Assembly (NCBI RefSeq): GCF_004027225.2
Contig: NC_044289.2
Location: 1,054,001-1,118,000, forward strand
From: Strigops habroptila
Lineage: Eukaryota > Chordata > Aves > Psittaciformes > Psittacidae
Length of the DNA stretch: 64,000 nt
Direction of reading: 5' to 3'
Under the pieces are notes generated by a model. It did no database searches. It was not told the DNA's origin and saw only the letters and a program-made list of their open reading frames with translations. Numbering within the stretch: position 1 is the stretch's first letter; each line of letters starts with the position of its first letter. The position numbers and the translations under genes were made by a program. Shown here one piece after another: positions 1 to 10,360 of the stretch.

Positions 1-620
1 CACTGCCTCGCAACGTGAGAACAACCCGGCCCGAGCGCTAATGGCTTTCAGGTGTGCAGGCCGGGGCCTGTCAGGGCAGTCAAGGAATTAGCGCTTGGCA
101 CAAGGCACAGAGCCTCCCGGCTGCCAAGTTAAACACAAATGGGGCCTCGTGTAAATAAACAAGGGCAGAGTGAGCTTTTACTCGCACTAGATTGTGTGTC
201 GGGCTCGTACGCACGCATCGGGACCATCGCCTGCACGCGCAGGCGGCAGCTCCCTCCGAGGGCAGCGGGGATGTGACAGCAGTGAAGGGGCAGCTCCGCA
301 GCACCGCTGCTCATTGACAGGCAGCGGGGACCCGGCTCCTGCCCTGCTGGAGGCTGTTCAATCCGCTGCAGCACTGCTCTGTTCCTCGCTCCCTGTCCCA
401 CACAGATAGACAAGAGCTCACCCTGTGGGATGCTGCCTTCCTTACCTTGGAAACGCTCCTTCTGATCTCGCAGGGCAGGTCCCCTTCCAGCCCAGCACCC
501 CAACTGTTACACACCCAGCCCTCTCCCCTGCACATCAAGATTAAATTGCTGCTTTGGCCTGGATTATGTTTTCCAGGCCAATATATTATGCCACCTCCGC
601 ACTCCTTTCCCTGCCCCATC
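1..620. other. GC-richer, CpG-containing non-coding patch
   Basis: This stretch is richer in G+C and CpG than most of the window, especially about 190-300 (CGGGCTCGTACGCACGCATC, then several more CpGs). It holds a 9-bp inverted repeat, AGCGCTAAT at 34-42 and ATTAGCGCT at 87-95, and a forkhead-type site GTAAATAAACA near 150-160. Open frames on both strands overlap each other, are short, and match no protein I know. It could be the edge of a weak CpG island or a regulatory element continuing to the left of the window. No promoter or exon can be called. Confidence 0.4.
554..581. repeat. Perfect 10-bp inverted repeat (hairpin)
   Basis: TTGGCCTGGA at 554-563 is followed, after an 8-base spacer, by its exact reverse complement TCCAGGCCAA at 572-581. 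The arms contain NF1-type half sites (TTGGC and GCCAA), but the spacing is wider than the usual NF1 site. It lies at the GC-rich to AT-rich transition. Confidence 0.8.
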
Positions 621-890
621 TGGCTTCCATCCTACCCCCATAAAGATTATTAATATAGCCTGTTTCCAAACGATTTATTAGCAGGGGCCAAACTGGTGCC
701 ATTTCCCATTTTAGTAGAGCACTGAAAATAATCCTGAGGAGTGTGCCCAGCTATAAAAATGTACTTACACTGTCATATTTGCAGTTTCAAACATGCACCA
801 CTTGATAGTCTCAAAAGTGCTGTTTAATTGGGTTTTATGGGTTCTAATTAATTATACCATGTAAAAAAATTACTTGTCCCATTACAGCTC
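621..890. promoter_or_regulatory. Candidate distal regulatory block with homeodomain-type sites
   Basis: The block is AT-rich but complex, not simple repeat. It carries CACTTGATAG near 800, TTTAATTGGG near 822-832 and a symmetrical TAATTAATTA at 845-854, which is a typical paired or homeodomain dimer site. Nothing here resembles a transposon or a coding exon. Such composition is common in vertebrate conserved non-coding elements, but conservation cannot be seen from one sequence, so the regulatory call is an inference. Confidence 0.35.
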
Positions 891-3378
891 TCTGTGGTTT
901 ACTCTGAAGAGCAATGTAATTTAGAGATAAATTGTCCTTCTCTCTCCTCCTGCTCCATCTTTTCCCAGCGAGTTTCAGAAAGGTTTAATTCTCCGTAAAC
1001 CCAGGAAGGAATCTGAGAGAAAGCGACGTTTTGTTCAGGGACACAACTCTTCCCAGTACCCATAAACAGCATCAACTGTGACTCAAAAAGGTTCCATGTT
1101 TCTTCTGCTGAATCAGGCTGGTGAAATTGTGAATAATCCTGCAATTTACCAAAGCTCAGGTCTGTGGTGGCTGTGATTTGCAAAGACCTGAACATGTTTG
1201 CAGCTTTATATGCTGCGGATTATCTCCTCTGATTACAGAAAGGGAAGAGTAAAGGAGGCTGAGCATCTGTGCAGGGTTTTTTTTGCTGGATGAAGGTCTA
1301 GATTTCTCTCCACGATCCTATATGAAAACAGTCTGATAAAAGATCTGGCTGCCTTTGTGGAGTTTTGGTGTGACTAGCAGCAGAGAAAACCTCTCAAGTT
1401 AACTTTCTGTGCTGTCTTACAGAATCATGAAGCCTGGATTATTCAGACAAATTCTGGGGCAGACTTCTGGCTTTTAAATGCTTCCTGGAATGACTTTGTG
1501 AAAAATGAGGAGCCAAGCAGGTACACTTGTGGTGTTTAAAATATGTTCTTATATTACATCCATCACCGTAATAAATTTGGTCTCATGAGGCAAAACATGA
1601 AATATAGTAGAACTAAAGTAGACAAGCATTGTATCTTGTAGTCTATGGCTTTATCGAGAAACTAGGGAGTCAGAGTATCAATTCGTGAGAAAAGACAGAG
1701 CAAAGAACCTCTTTAATTTGCCTTTTATAGGCAAATGCTACTTATTTCAGAAATGTCATGTTACATTTGAAATAATGTAAAGCTTTTGTGTGTGACGGAT
1801 ACCCCCAAAAACCTGCCCCAGGTCACTACTGTTACTCTTAGCACCAAAAGGTTATGATTCTTAATGTGACTGCCCAGGTGAGTGTTCACTGGATCACCAA
1901 GTTTGTTAGTCATGCTTCACTAATTTGCTTCTTTTCTAAAAGAAATAAGCAGCTTGTCAGTTGTTGGAAACTTGGACCATCCTGGGCGTCCAGATCAGTC
2001 TGCTTCCTGCTCTGGAGCAGGAGCAGTAAAAGCTGCCAACAAAAGGGAGAAATAACCACCAGTCACATGCATTACTCATCAATCTGAAAAGTAGCAAGAT
2101 TAATACTAAGAACTGTTTTCACAAAGTAATCCTCTCCTGTAGTAAAACTAGTTAAAAGCTATTTTAGTGCATGCATCTAGTTAGTTATGTTAACAACTAC
2201 TAAAACCTGCAGCGTTCTTATGGAATCAGTCAGAAAAACGGAGCCCAAACTTGAATAAACCTGAAATGTCCACACGGTGTTTGGGTAAGCCCAAACAAAC
2301 CTGAATATCTTGGTGTTTGTACAGTATTTATGTTGGCTTTTACATGGCTTTTACTGCCTCAGAAAGCCATTTATGAAGAGGAAACAATGTGAAACCTGCT
2401 CGTCTCATGTGATTTTCATCATCCAGAGATTTAAGTAAGTGGGATCTGCTATTTTCATGCTCTTCTGTCCCCATAAATTACTCCTGGAGGCATTAAAAGG
2501 GCTTGTGAAAAACAGAGTAATAAATACCCAAAGCACAAACGCAAATGTTGCCAACTGCTCACACTGCTGTGGCAGCAGCTCTGTTAATTTATTGAGCAAA
2601 ACTGATGAGGGACCTCAGTACCTGTTTCAGCGCTGCTTTGTGTGGAGTCTCATTCTGCACTGCTGAAACTGGTGCTAAAAATCCCTCTGACTTTTATAAC
2701 AGTGTTGTGATTGCTCAGGAGCTGGCCTAGTTACTCTGATTATTCCAGAGAAGCAGAATAAGGGAAGTGAAGGGAGAGAAGAAGTACCAGCTGCAATAGG
2801 ATCCTGTAGCTCCTGTCACCTGCAGCTGCACCGTGCCCTGGGTGGATCGTGCCTCTGGGCAGGATGGAGAGGTTGTGCAACAGAGGCGATCTCTGCCAGG
2901 TCCTTTCTCCTGACACATCCCAGACCACAAGTATGGCCCCTACATCAGAGGGAGAAAAGCAGCAGGGGCACGCGTGAGTCACGGCCCTCATGACAGGGGA
3001 ATTCCTTGCTGGCTGCTGGCAGCCGTGGGGCTGAGTGGTTTCCACTGCCTGAGCCTTACGGAAAGAGCTGGTCTCAGCTGAGTATTTCATTCCAATTTCT
3101 CACCTCCCTTCAAAATAGAAGGTCCTGACATAGGGGGGTTTGATTGAACAGTTCTCATGCAGTTCTGATGACTGATCCTTTGTGAACTAGGAAAGCCCAG
3201 GTTCACAGCAAGCCCCCAGCATATCCTTCAAAAGGCATGTGAGTCAAGCTACGTTTTGCACTCTACTCCTCCCCTAGATAAGAGAAAACAAAAGAACAAA
3301 ATATTCATCAGTGAAACATGCAAACTGTCCAGCTTTCCATGGCATTTAATGCCTGGTTAGCCCAAGACCAGCTTGTAT
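891..3378. other. Unique non-coding sequence, no gene seen
   Basis: I see no exon, RNA gene or recognisable transposon. The frames present are under 120 codons and overlap on both strands. The GC-richer part at 2800-3060 has no splice-flanked open frame that I recognise. Confidence 0.6.
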
Positions 3379-3478
3379 CAACCTGGTCTAGTGGAAGGTG
3401 TCCCTGCCTGTGGCAACGGGTTGGAACTAAATGATCTTTAAGGTCCCTTCCAACCCAAACCATTCTGTGATTCTATGA
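3379..3478 (+). mobile_element. CR1 LINE, 3' tail fragment
   Basis: About 100 bp of the end of a CR1 non-LTR retrotransposon, sense on the plus strand. The order is CAACCTGGTCTAGTGGAAGG, a GGTTGGAACTAAATGA segment, CCCTTCCAACCCAAACC, and the terminal ATTCTGTG/ATTCTATG octamers. CR1 copies are usually 5'-truncated because reverse transcription starts at the 3' end and stops early; this one keeps only 3' UTR and has no coding capacity. The 5' boundary is approximate because homology fades gradually. Confidence 0.93.
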
Positions 3479-5027
3479 AACCCTAGTTTCGCCTCTCATC
3501 AGCACCATGTATCTGCCCACAAGTGCTGTTCCCTGGGCTTGGCATGGCTCTGCCTGCTGGAGTCACTGCATACATACGGGAAGCTCAGAACTGCTGCTCC
3601 TTGTTTCACAGGTTCCTAAAGAAATTTGGATTAGGCTCTTTTTTCATGACTTTATGAAACAAGGCTGGCCTGTGGAGGAGGGGAGAACAGGGCTCCATTC
3701 CTCGCTCTGCCATATCTAAAAGAGAGAGGCAGTAAAAGTATTTGGAAGACGAGGATGCCTGCTTTGGTACCACTGTATTGAAAGTAACTCATAGCATATC
3801 TAATAACTTTTATTATTACAAAATTTATATGGTATTACAGTGGTATTTTAGAAATAGCTGGTGATGTACTTGCAACTGGGAATGCTTGAAACTTTCCAGG
3901 CTTCTGTATTTCCTTGTAACTCCGTCAAACCCTTGAGCATTCACATTGAAATTTCCCATGCTGATATCAGCTCTGTTTGATTTATTTAGAACAATTTAAA
4001 CCCAACTCAAATAACATTTCAAGGGGAATTTGAAAGTTTGAGGCAAAGGCAGCATAGGTGTGCTCCCAATTCAGAATGAAATGAAATTATAACATAACTG
4101 ACTTTCCTGCATACTAGAAATTTGGAGTGTTGCCTCTATGTTTCTTCAGCTGTGAACGGTACAAAATAGAAGTGGTCCTGATTCCCTGAAACAGAAAGAC
4201 ACAGGAAAAATGCTGAACTGGAACCTATGGGCAGATTTTGACCACCTCTAATTTCAACTTGAAAAATTTAATCATTTGGGCTTAGTATTCCATGCCACGA
4301 ACCTTTTCCAGTTTTTGGAAAATTTCAGCATAGTATTGACTCAGGAACAAGAATATGAAAGTGTAAAAAATTATATTAGAATATTTCTATAAAATAAATC
4401 ACATTTATCTTATATAAGTATATACAGATGTATATGGGTTATATCTAAATTATATATAAAAATTATATATATGTATACATAATGGAGACACTGTTCTCCT
4501 GGAAAAGCTTATTATTTAGAAAAGGGTGTTGGGAAATCATGAAATGAAGGTTTCCTGCAGAGTGTTTATTTTGTATATATGTTTGGTATAGTCTTTAATT
4601 ACATGACCACTTACTATATTTAGTGGAAGACCCAGGTCTCGTTCTGCTCAGAATGTGGAGCAGCTCAGGAGATGAGTCACGTCTGGGCAGAGGAGGCGGC
4701 CGGTGTGTGATGGGCTTTGCCTCTATTTGGTATGGAAGCTGGGGGAAGTGCGGTAAGAGGCAGAGGATTGAAAAGAAATTGGGGAATGTCATAGCTAAGG
4801 CATCTGAATACTTCAGAGCTCTCATCCAGTCTTAGAGAAGTCGATTTAAACTAAATTCTTCCCAGTTGGCTATTAATCTTATTTTGTTTTCTGTGTTCCC
4901 ATTTGCAGAGTACATTGTCAGTGGTATTTCTCCTGACATATGATGCTGTACAACGTTAAACATTCCGAGAAATCAATTCCCAGACATCTCAGTTTGGGTA
5001 CCCAACGTTAGCAGAATGTTTTGACCT
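3479..5027. other. Unique AT-rich sequence, no gene seen
   Basis: Mostly AT-rich unique DNA with a degenerate TA-rich tract at 4410-4482. No coding evidence. Confidence 0.6.
4410..4482. repeat. Degenerate TA/TATATG low-complexity tract
   Basis: Imperfect alternation of TA, TATATA and ATATGTATA units over about 70 bp. It looks like a decayed dinucleotide microsatellite. Confidence 0.7.
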
Positions 5028-5158
5028 GAAACTCTTTGTGTTTCACTTTCCCATCTGTTAAACAGGAATAATAATCTCCTCTCATCTTACGGGGTGTTGT
5101 TAAAAGAAATGAACGTTGTGAAGCACTCATATGCCATACTGATAAGAGCCCTAGAAAA
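5028..5158 (+). mobile_element. Ancient MIR-like SINE (CORE-SINE with L2-type tail)
   Basis: The sequence follows the MIR 3' half in order: a CACTTTCCCATCTGTTAAAC segment (the familiar 'cagtttccccatctgtaaaatgg' region), GAATAATAAT, GGGGTGTTGTTAAAAG, then GTGAAGCACTCATATGCCAT and GATAAGAGCCCTAGAAAAAC. The last part matches the tail seen in amniote MIR-type elements of reptiles and birds. MIR copies date from early amniote history, so this one has been in place far longer than the CR1 copies nearby. The 5' tRNA-derived half is missing or too decayed to see. Confidence 0.8.
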
Positions 5159-8100
5159 ACTCACAAGAAAATTAGCAATTGTGGCTTCCAAGCAGGGTTT
5201 GAATAGTATGTGGTAAGGCCTCAAGCCACATGGTGAATAATGACACTGTAACACAATACTGAATATGTGCTTATTAAGTGAGCACTGTCCATCCTGAGGT
5301 AGAATCTGGTGGAAAACACGGCATAATCCTTCATTTGAAGAGTGAATCATAATGCAGATGAATAAAGTCTTATGGTTAACTTTAGTTTTGACATTTTGAT
5401 CACTTGGTTTTACAGATACAAATGGTGCATGTGCAACAGGATACCTATGCCTAAAAAGAAAGAAAAACTGATTTCAAAAATGCTTGTTGTTCAAAGAAAC
5501 ATGCAGGATCTTAATTCTTATGTGCTTAGATGAGACGCTTCTTGGTGCCTGATGGGTTTTGGAGATGAAGAGACATTGCAGCTTATATTATTTGGGAAAC
5601 AGTTTTCAGTAAAATGTTAAACTGTAGCTTGTTGCCTTTGTTTTTCAGAAGATGAGACAAGCTTTCCAGCTGGGAAAGTTGGTAGTGGAAATAATAGTTT
5701 TGAAGTTGGTACATAGATTCTTGCACATACCTGGATGGACTCCTGCTAAATTTGCATGGGGTATTACAGTACGTTCTGTTATTAACACTTCTTCCTGTGG
5801 CTTGTGGAAGAGGAAACTCCTAGGTTCTGTAGCAATCAAGTATTTCGCTTTCACAGAGCTAGACAGACTACTTATTAAAGATAAAAGAATATTTTGGCAC
5901 AAGAACAAATGGGTATTAATTGGCTATGAATAAATTCAGTCTGGAAAGTAAATGAAGTTTTTTAGCCACCACAGCAACAGGATTCTTGAGTGGTTTCCCA
6001 GTGGGAAGTAACATGGAGTTTCCCAGTTCCCTCATATGGTGTCTGATGAAAGTAAAGAAGGAGATTGTAGATCTGAAGATCTGTATGAGAGCAGATTGGG
6101 CTTAAGAACCTAGGAAGTTGGTTTCTAGTCCCCTATCTGCCATTTCGTATTCTTAAACACAGCCCTGAGAAGGTTCAGATTTACACATTTCACACATGGA
6201 GAAACTGATGGCTAGAGGGATGAAAGTCTAAATCCAGTCTCCTCAACTTCGTTAATGGGGACTCATGAGCAAAACAAGGAACCAGAAAGGCATCTGTCCA
6301 AAGGAGGCAGACCCCATTTATGAAAGAGCAAAGCACTCTGACTCCTTGTGCCCTTCTACAAATCCCTCCCTGCCCTCCGAAGGATGGAGAGCATCCATGG
6401 ACCCAGGGTTTAGCGTGATGCAGTGGTGGGGTGCTGTCTGTACCACCAGTGTTTATTCTCTTCTTCCTTATTCTCTGCTGTTGGCAATATAGGGCTGCAT
6501 TGGCTTCGTTGGTTTAGGATCCTTTGCAGACACAAAGAAGAGAGGAACAATTCCAGGCCACTTTGCAAGTCACTGGGAACAAAACAGAGCTGCCTCTGTA
6601 CCTTGTGAGTAGTGTAAAGCGTGTCTGATTGCTTAGCCATCAGCAGGAGGCAGCTTAGGGTGAACCATTCCTGCTGGTTTGCCATTATTAAGATCCAGTA
6701 GTACCTTGATGTTTCCTCACTGGCAATAATTTGCAGGATTAAATACTTCAAGCCACTCTAAAATTAGTTCCAGGAGGCATTTTGTGCTTTCATTTCAGAG
6801 CTCTCATGAGCCTTTCCTACTTTGTAAGTCTGCTACAGCTAATTACCTGATGGTTACAGTGCTCTAGAAGATTTCAAATATCTGTCTTTTCCACTGATCT
6901 AAAGACCCAAGTGGGGTTACAGTGTAGGACTTGTACCAGGAGTGTTTGCCAAACACTGTAACTAGCTCAGACAGCTTCGTGAGATGGGCAAATAAACCAC
7001 TGCAGACAAAATTACCTCTGTCCAGTGTCTCCATCCAAGATTCAAAGGAAACTTAGTTTTGAGACTTTAAAAACATCTCAGAAACCCATTCAAAGAAATG
7101 CTTTTATGTACTGAGCCCTCTGCATCTGTCTGATGCATTCGAGAGGCTGCAGAGCCACAGCAGGCATTTTCAGTGGGACTGCCTTCAGTGCTGTGGTTTA
7201 AGAGTTTGCAAGGAATAGTTCGTATTTAATGTTGAGAACACCTGTAGTGTGTGATGCTACTCACTGCCTGTCCTGTGCAGACATGTGGCTGTCAGAGCCA
7301 GAGGTAGAATAATTTTGGGAGAAGTGAGACATCTCACCACACCAGCAAAAAAGCACAATTTGAAGACAGCTGTGGGCCTTCAGTCTGCAGAAATCCCCTG
7401 GCAGTCGTATCCCGCTCCTGAGGATATGCTTCACTCTGCTTGGTGTTTCTGGCCACCTTTATTGGCCTGTGCTGGCTATGGCCACACCATGGTCCTTTCT
7501 ACTTTCTTTCCACCCATTCCTGGCCCCTTTGAGATTATTCACTTTCTGAATATATACATGTGTCATCTATAAAAAGTCATACTCTCCTGACCACAGCAGA
7601 AATCCAGAGGGGTTTGTTTCTTTACTTGTGATTTCACAGGCTTTGTTCACCCGGCACCATGCCCAAAACGACTGATCTTTCTCTCATACCTCCAGGGTCA
7701 CCACTGCTGTTAGTATCTTTCGAAACCTGCTTGCTCATTGCTCTGAGGCACCAGTGCAGGCACAGCTTCATCCACCAGTTCCCAGCCATACTTTTGTGGG
7801 GTTGGTTGTTGTTGGTTTCATGTTGTTGGTTTCATGTTGTTAAACCCACAGCAATGTGGATCACATTGCATGCATCCCAGTGCCAGTAGCAAATAGTTTT
7901 GCTCCTTGAGTGATCACTGGACAAAGTGAAGTTCTTCCCTCATTTACTCTGAACGAAAGATGTCCATTACCTTCAGCTAGGTATTCAGTAGGGCTGTCCA
8001 CCACTATTACTGAGTCTTTCACCAACCATCACTGTAAACGTCCAGCACAGCATCACAGTATCTGAAGCCATGTTTTTCAAATATAGTGACCTAACATGAA

Positions 8101-8186
8101 ACTTCTAAGTCATAAATACCAAGACCCTGATCCTAGTCCAATAGCAGGACGTAGTTGCTTCAACAGGATCGTCAGTGTTTACACTT
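5159..8186. other. Unique non-coding sequence, no gene seen
   Basis: There is no supported exon or RNA gene. A stretch at about 6110-6215 (including TTTCACACATGGAGAAACTG) faintly resembles an ancient L2/MIR-type repeat, but too weakly to call. Small tandem duplications are present, notably at 7807-7841. Confidence 0.6.
7807..7841. repeat. 14-bp tandem repeat, 2.5 copies
   Basis: The unit TGTTGTTGGTTTCA occurs twice perfectly and is followed by TGTTGTT. Replication slippage is the simple explanation. Confidence 0.85.
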
Positions 8187-8212
8187 GAACACAGTGTTTG
8201 AAAACTGTGTTC
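8187..8212. repeat. Perfect 9-bp inverted repeat
   Basis: GAACACAGT at 8187-8195 and ACTGTGTTC at 8204-8212 are exact reverse complements with an 8-base spacer. The half sites resemble steroid-receptor hexamers, but the spacing does not fit a 3-base-spaced response element. Confidence 0.75.
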
Positions 8213-8225
8213 TAAGGCTGAGACG

Positions 8226-8305
8226 CAGCTTCCTTTGAAGTCAATGGGAGTTTCAGCCTCGACTTCAACAACAGAAGGGGTTGGGCTCTTTGTTCTTTTG
8301 TCTAG
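8226..8305. mobile_element. Possible ancient amniote interspersed repeat fragment
   Basis: TTTGAAGTCAATGGGAGTTT followed by a CGACTTCAACA segment and GGGGTTGGGCTCTTT resembles the widespread old amniote repeat 'ttgaagtcaatgggagtt ... ggatcaggccct'. The fragment is short and diverged; assignment to a named family would need a profile search. Confidence 0.4.
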
Positions 8306-9386
8306 TGCAATTTGTGAGTAATTGCTCCAATCCAAGTGGCTGGATTTTCTAGCTTGTTTCCAAACTATGCTGCTTCTGAGACCGGACTTTCTTCTGCCTC
8401 TCCCAAAACAAAATGCTCAAGGAGCATGGATAGAGGAAATCCGTTCAGACTGAGTAAACAGCTCATGAGGGTAGGCCAGCAGGATTCATTCATGCTCATT
8501 CAGCCCAGGCTAGCTGGTTTGATTCCAGTTGGAGCACTCTCTTCATTACAGGCCCCGTGGGGAATGTTAATCTGTACAGTATAAACATTTATAAACATCT
8601 ACTAAATCATTACACTTCAGCTGCCCCATAAACACTCGTGAATGCTTTCCTAAGGCAGCATTGGTTGGGTAACGTGTGGCTTTTTGGAATTAGTTTATGG
8701 GTGTTTGGCAGTGTTAGAAATATGGGGAGAGGGCACGGGAGGTTAAATAACATTGTTTAAGCTCCATGACTTATTTAGGATAAAGAGAGAAGCTGTTTGT
8801 GAAGGATTAAAAAGGGTCTAGCTGGTAGATGTTGAGGGAAAGCCCAGGTTGTAGAGGGTCTAAGCCTTTCAGCCTTGCACACTGGGTTTTAGTGATGCCA
8901 TTGCCATGAACATCACAAAATGCACTTACCACTAGTCCACTTGACATTTCTGGACCCCAGCAATACGTCATTATTTGTCTATGACTGCAGCACTGGCTGT
9001 CTCTGAAAGAACTGCCTGATGCAAGGCAAAAACGTAGACAGAAATTCTGAAAACTGAGCCAGAACTAACATAACCCACAGAACTGTTCTCAGCTGGGCCA
9101 TGGGTCCAGGCCTTGCTTGTATGTGCTTACAGGACATGGAGTATATACATATAAGCAAAAATAACTCTGTTTATTTATTATGTCTAAGAACAGTAATCAG
9201 TTTTGAATGCACACCTGGCAATGCAAACCTTGTGCTTTGTGAACTTGAACTTCTCAGTTCTTGGATGTGATCTGTCCCCTTGTCTGAAGGTGCTGGCATG
9301 AATGAGCATTATCAGGACCAGGGTCACGCTAACTCCATACCCAGCTCTAAAAGATGTATGTGAATATAGAAGTAGGAAGTAAAAAA

Positions 9387-9409
9387 CCAAACCAACCAAC
9401 CAACCAACC
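9387..9409. repeat. (CCAA)n microsatellite
   Basis: About five to six CCAA units after an A-rich lead-in. Likely length-polymorphic. Confidence 0.88.
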
Positions 9410-10318
9410 CTCATGACTTATTCTCAAATGGATAAAGGGTAATTCCCTGAATTGTTATATTTTGCTTGTTTGCAGGGGTTTTGAAAACCCAGGAGCTGAT
9501 AGAGGTGTCATTAATTACTGCAGGGATTGCATATAAGTAATGTAACCTGAGGAGAAGTTAAACATGTTGTATGTGAGAGAGATCTGTTTACTGACAGTCT
9601 GATGAATAGATAACAACTTGATTTCTAAAAAGCATCTTAGGAAAAATTATTTAATTGTCTATAATTATATCCCATCCTACACTGGAGCGAATATGCTTGT
9701 GTACATGAATTTGTTTTACTTGTACATGTCACAAGTATGTGGCTGGACATAATGTCTCAGCCTTCAAAAGCTGCTAACAAGAACCTCCGTTTACGCCTCC
9801 TCTTTCTTGTATTCAAAACACACAGCCACTGCCTTCCAGCTATGACCACACCTATTGTGAAAGGAGGACAGAGAAAAAAGAACATTCTTCCCCTAAGTGA
9901 TCTGGATGCAGAATACAGGCAAGCCCAAGGGCAGAAACCCTCCATGAAACCCCGAGCCATGGCTGCGGCTCTCCTGGCTGGGACTCTCAGCACTGTCCTT
10001 GCCAAATTAACAGCTGGAGTGAGAACTTGCGAATGGAACAACTCCAAAATCCTTTATAGAACCTCAGTGCCACGGGGCAGCAGTCTGTAGCATCTCTGAA
10101 ATCGTGGTCCAGTCTTCCCTGGCCTTCTTGGACACTAGCATCAGGCCAAAAGGCCCCTCCTGGTGCTTCTTGGCCCTTGCAAGAAAAGGGGACAATGAAG
10201 ACTTCTTTTACTACTCAGGTTTAGCAAAACCTTCTAAAACATGAAATCAGACCATATCCATCATAGGCTAAAAGTGACTTCACCATATCTTCACTTTCCA
10301 GCCTGCAAATCTTTCTTC

Positions 10319-10360
10319 TGTGTGTGTATGAATATATACACATATATATATGTATATGCA
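10319..10360. repeat. Mixed TG/TA microsatellite
   Basis: TGTGTGTGTA followed by alternating TA and CA steps, ending TATGTATATGCA. The centre is partly self-complementary. Confidence 0.82.

Noticed and set aside
6110..6215. Possible L2/MIR-type fragment (TTTCACACATGGAGAAACTG)
   Set aside because: Only about 25 bp resemble the family and the flanks do not continue the match; too weak to annotate.
9184..9414. Short minus-strand hydrophobic frame starting MRVGWLVGLVF
   Set aside because: Its start is the translated (CCAA)n microsatellite; no signal-peptide gene is implied.
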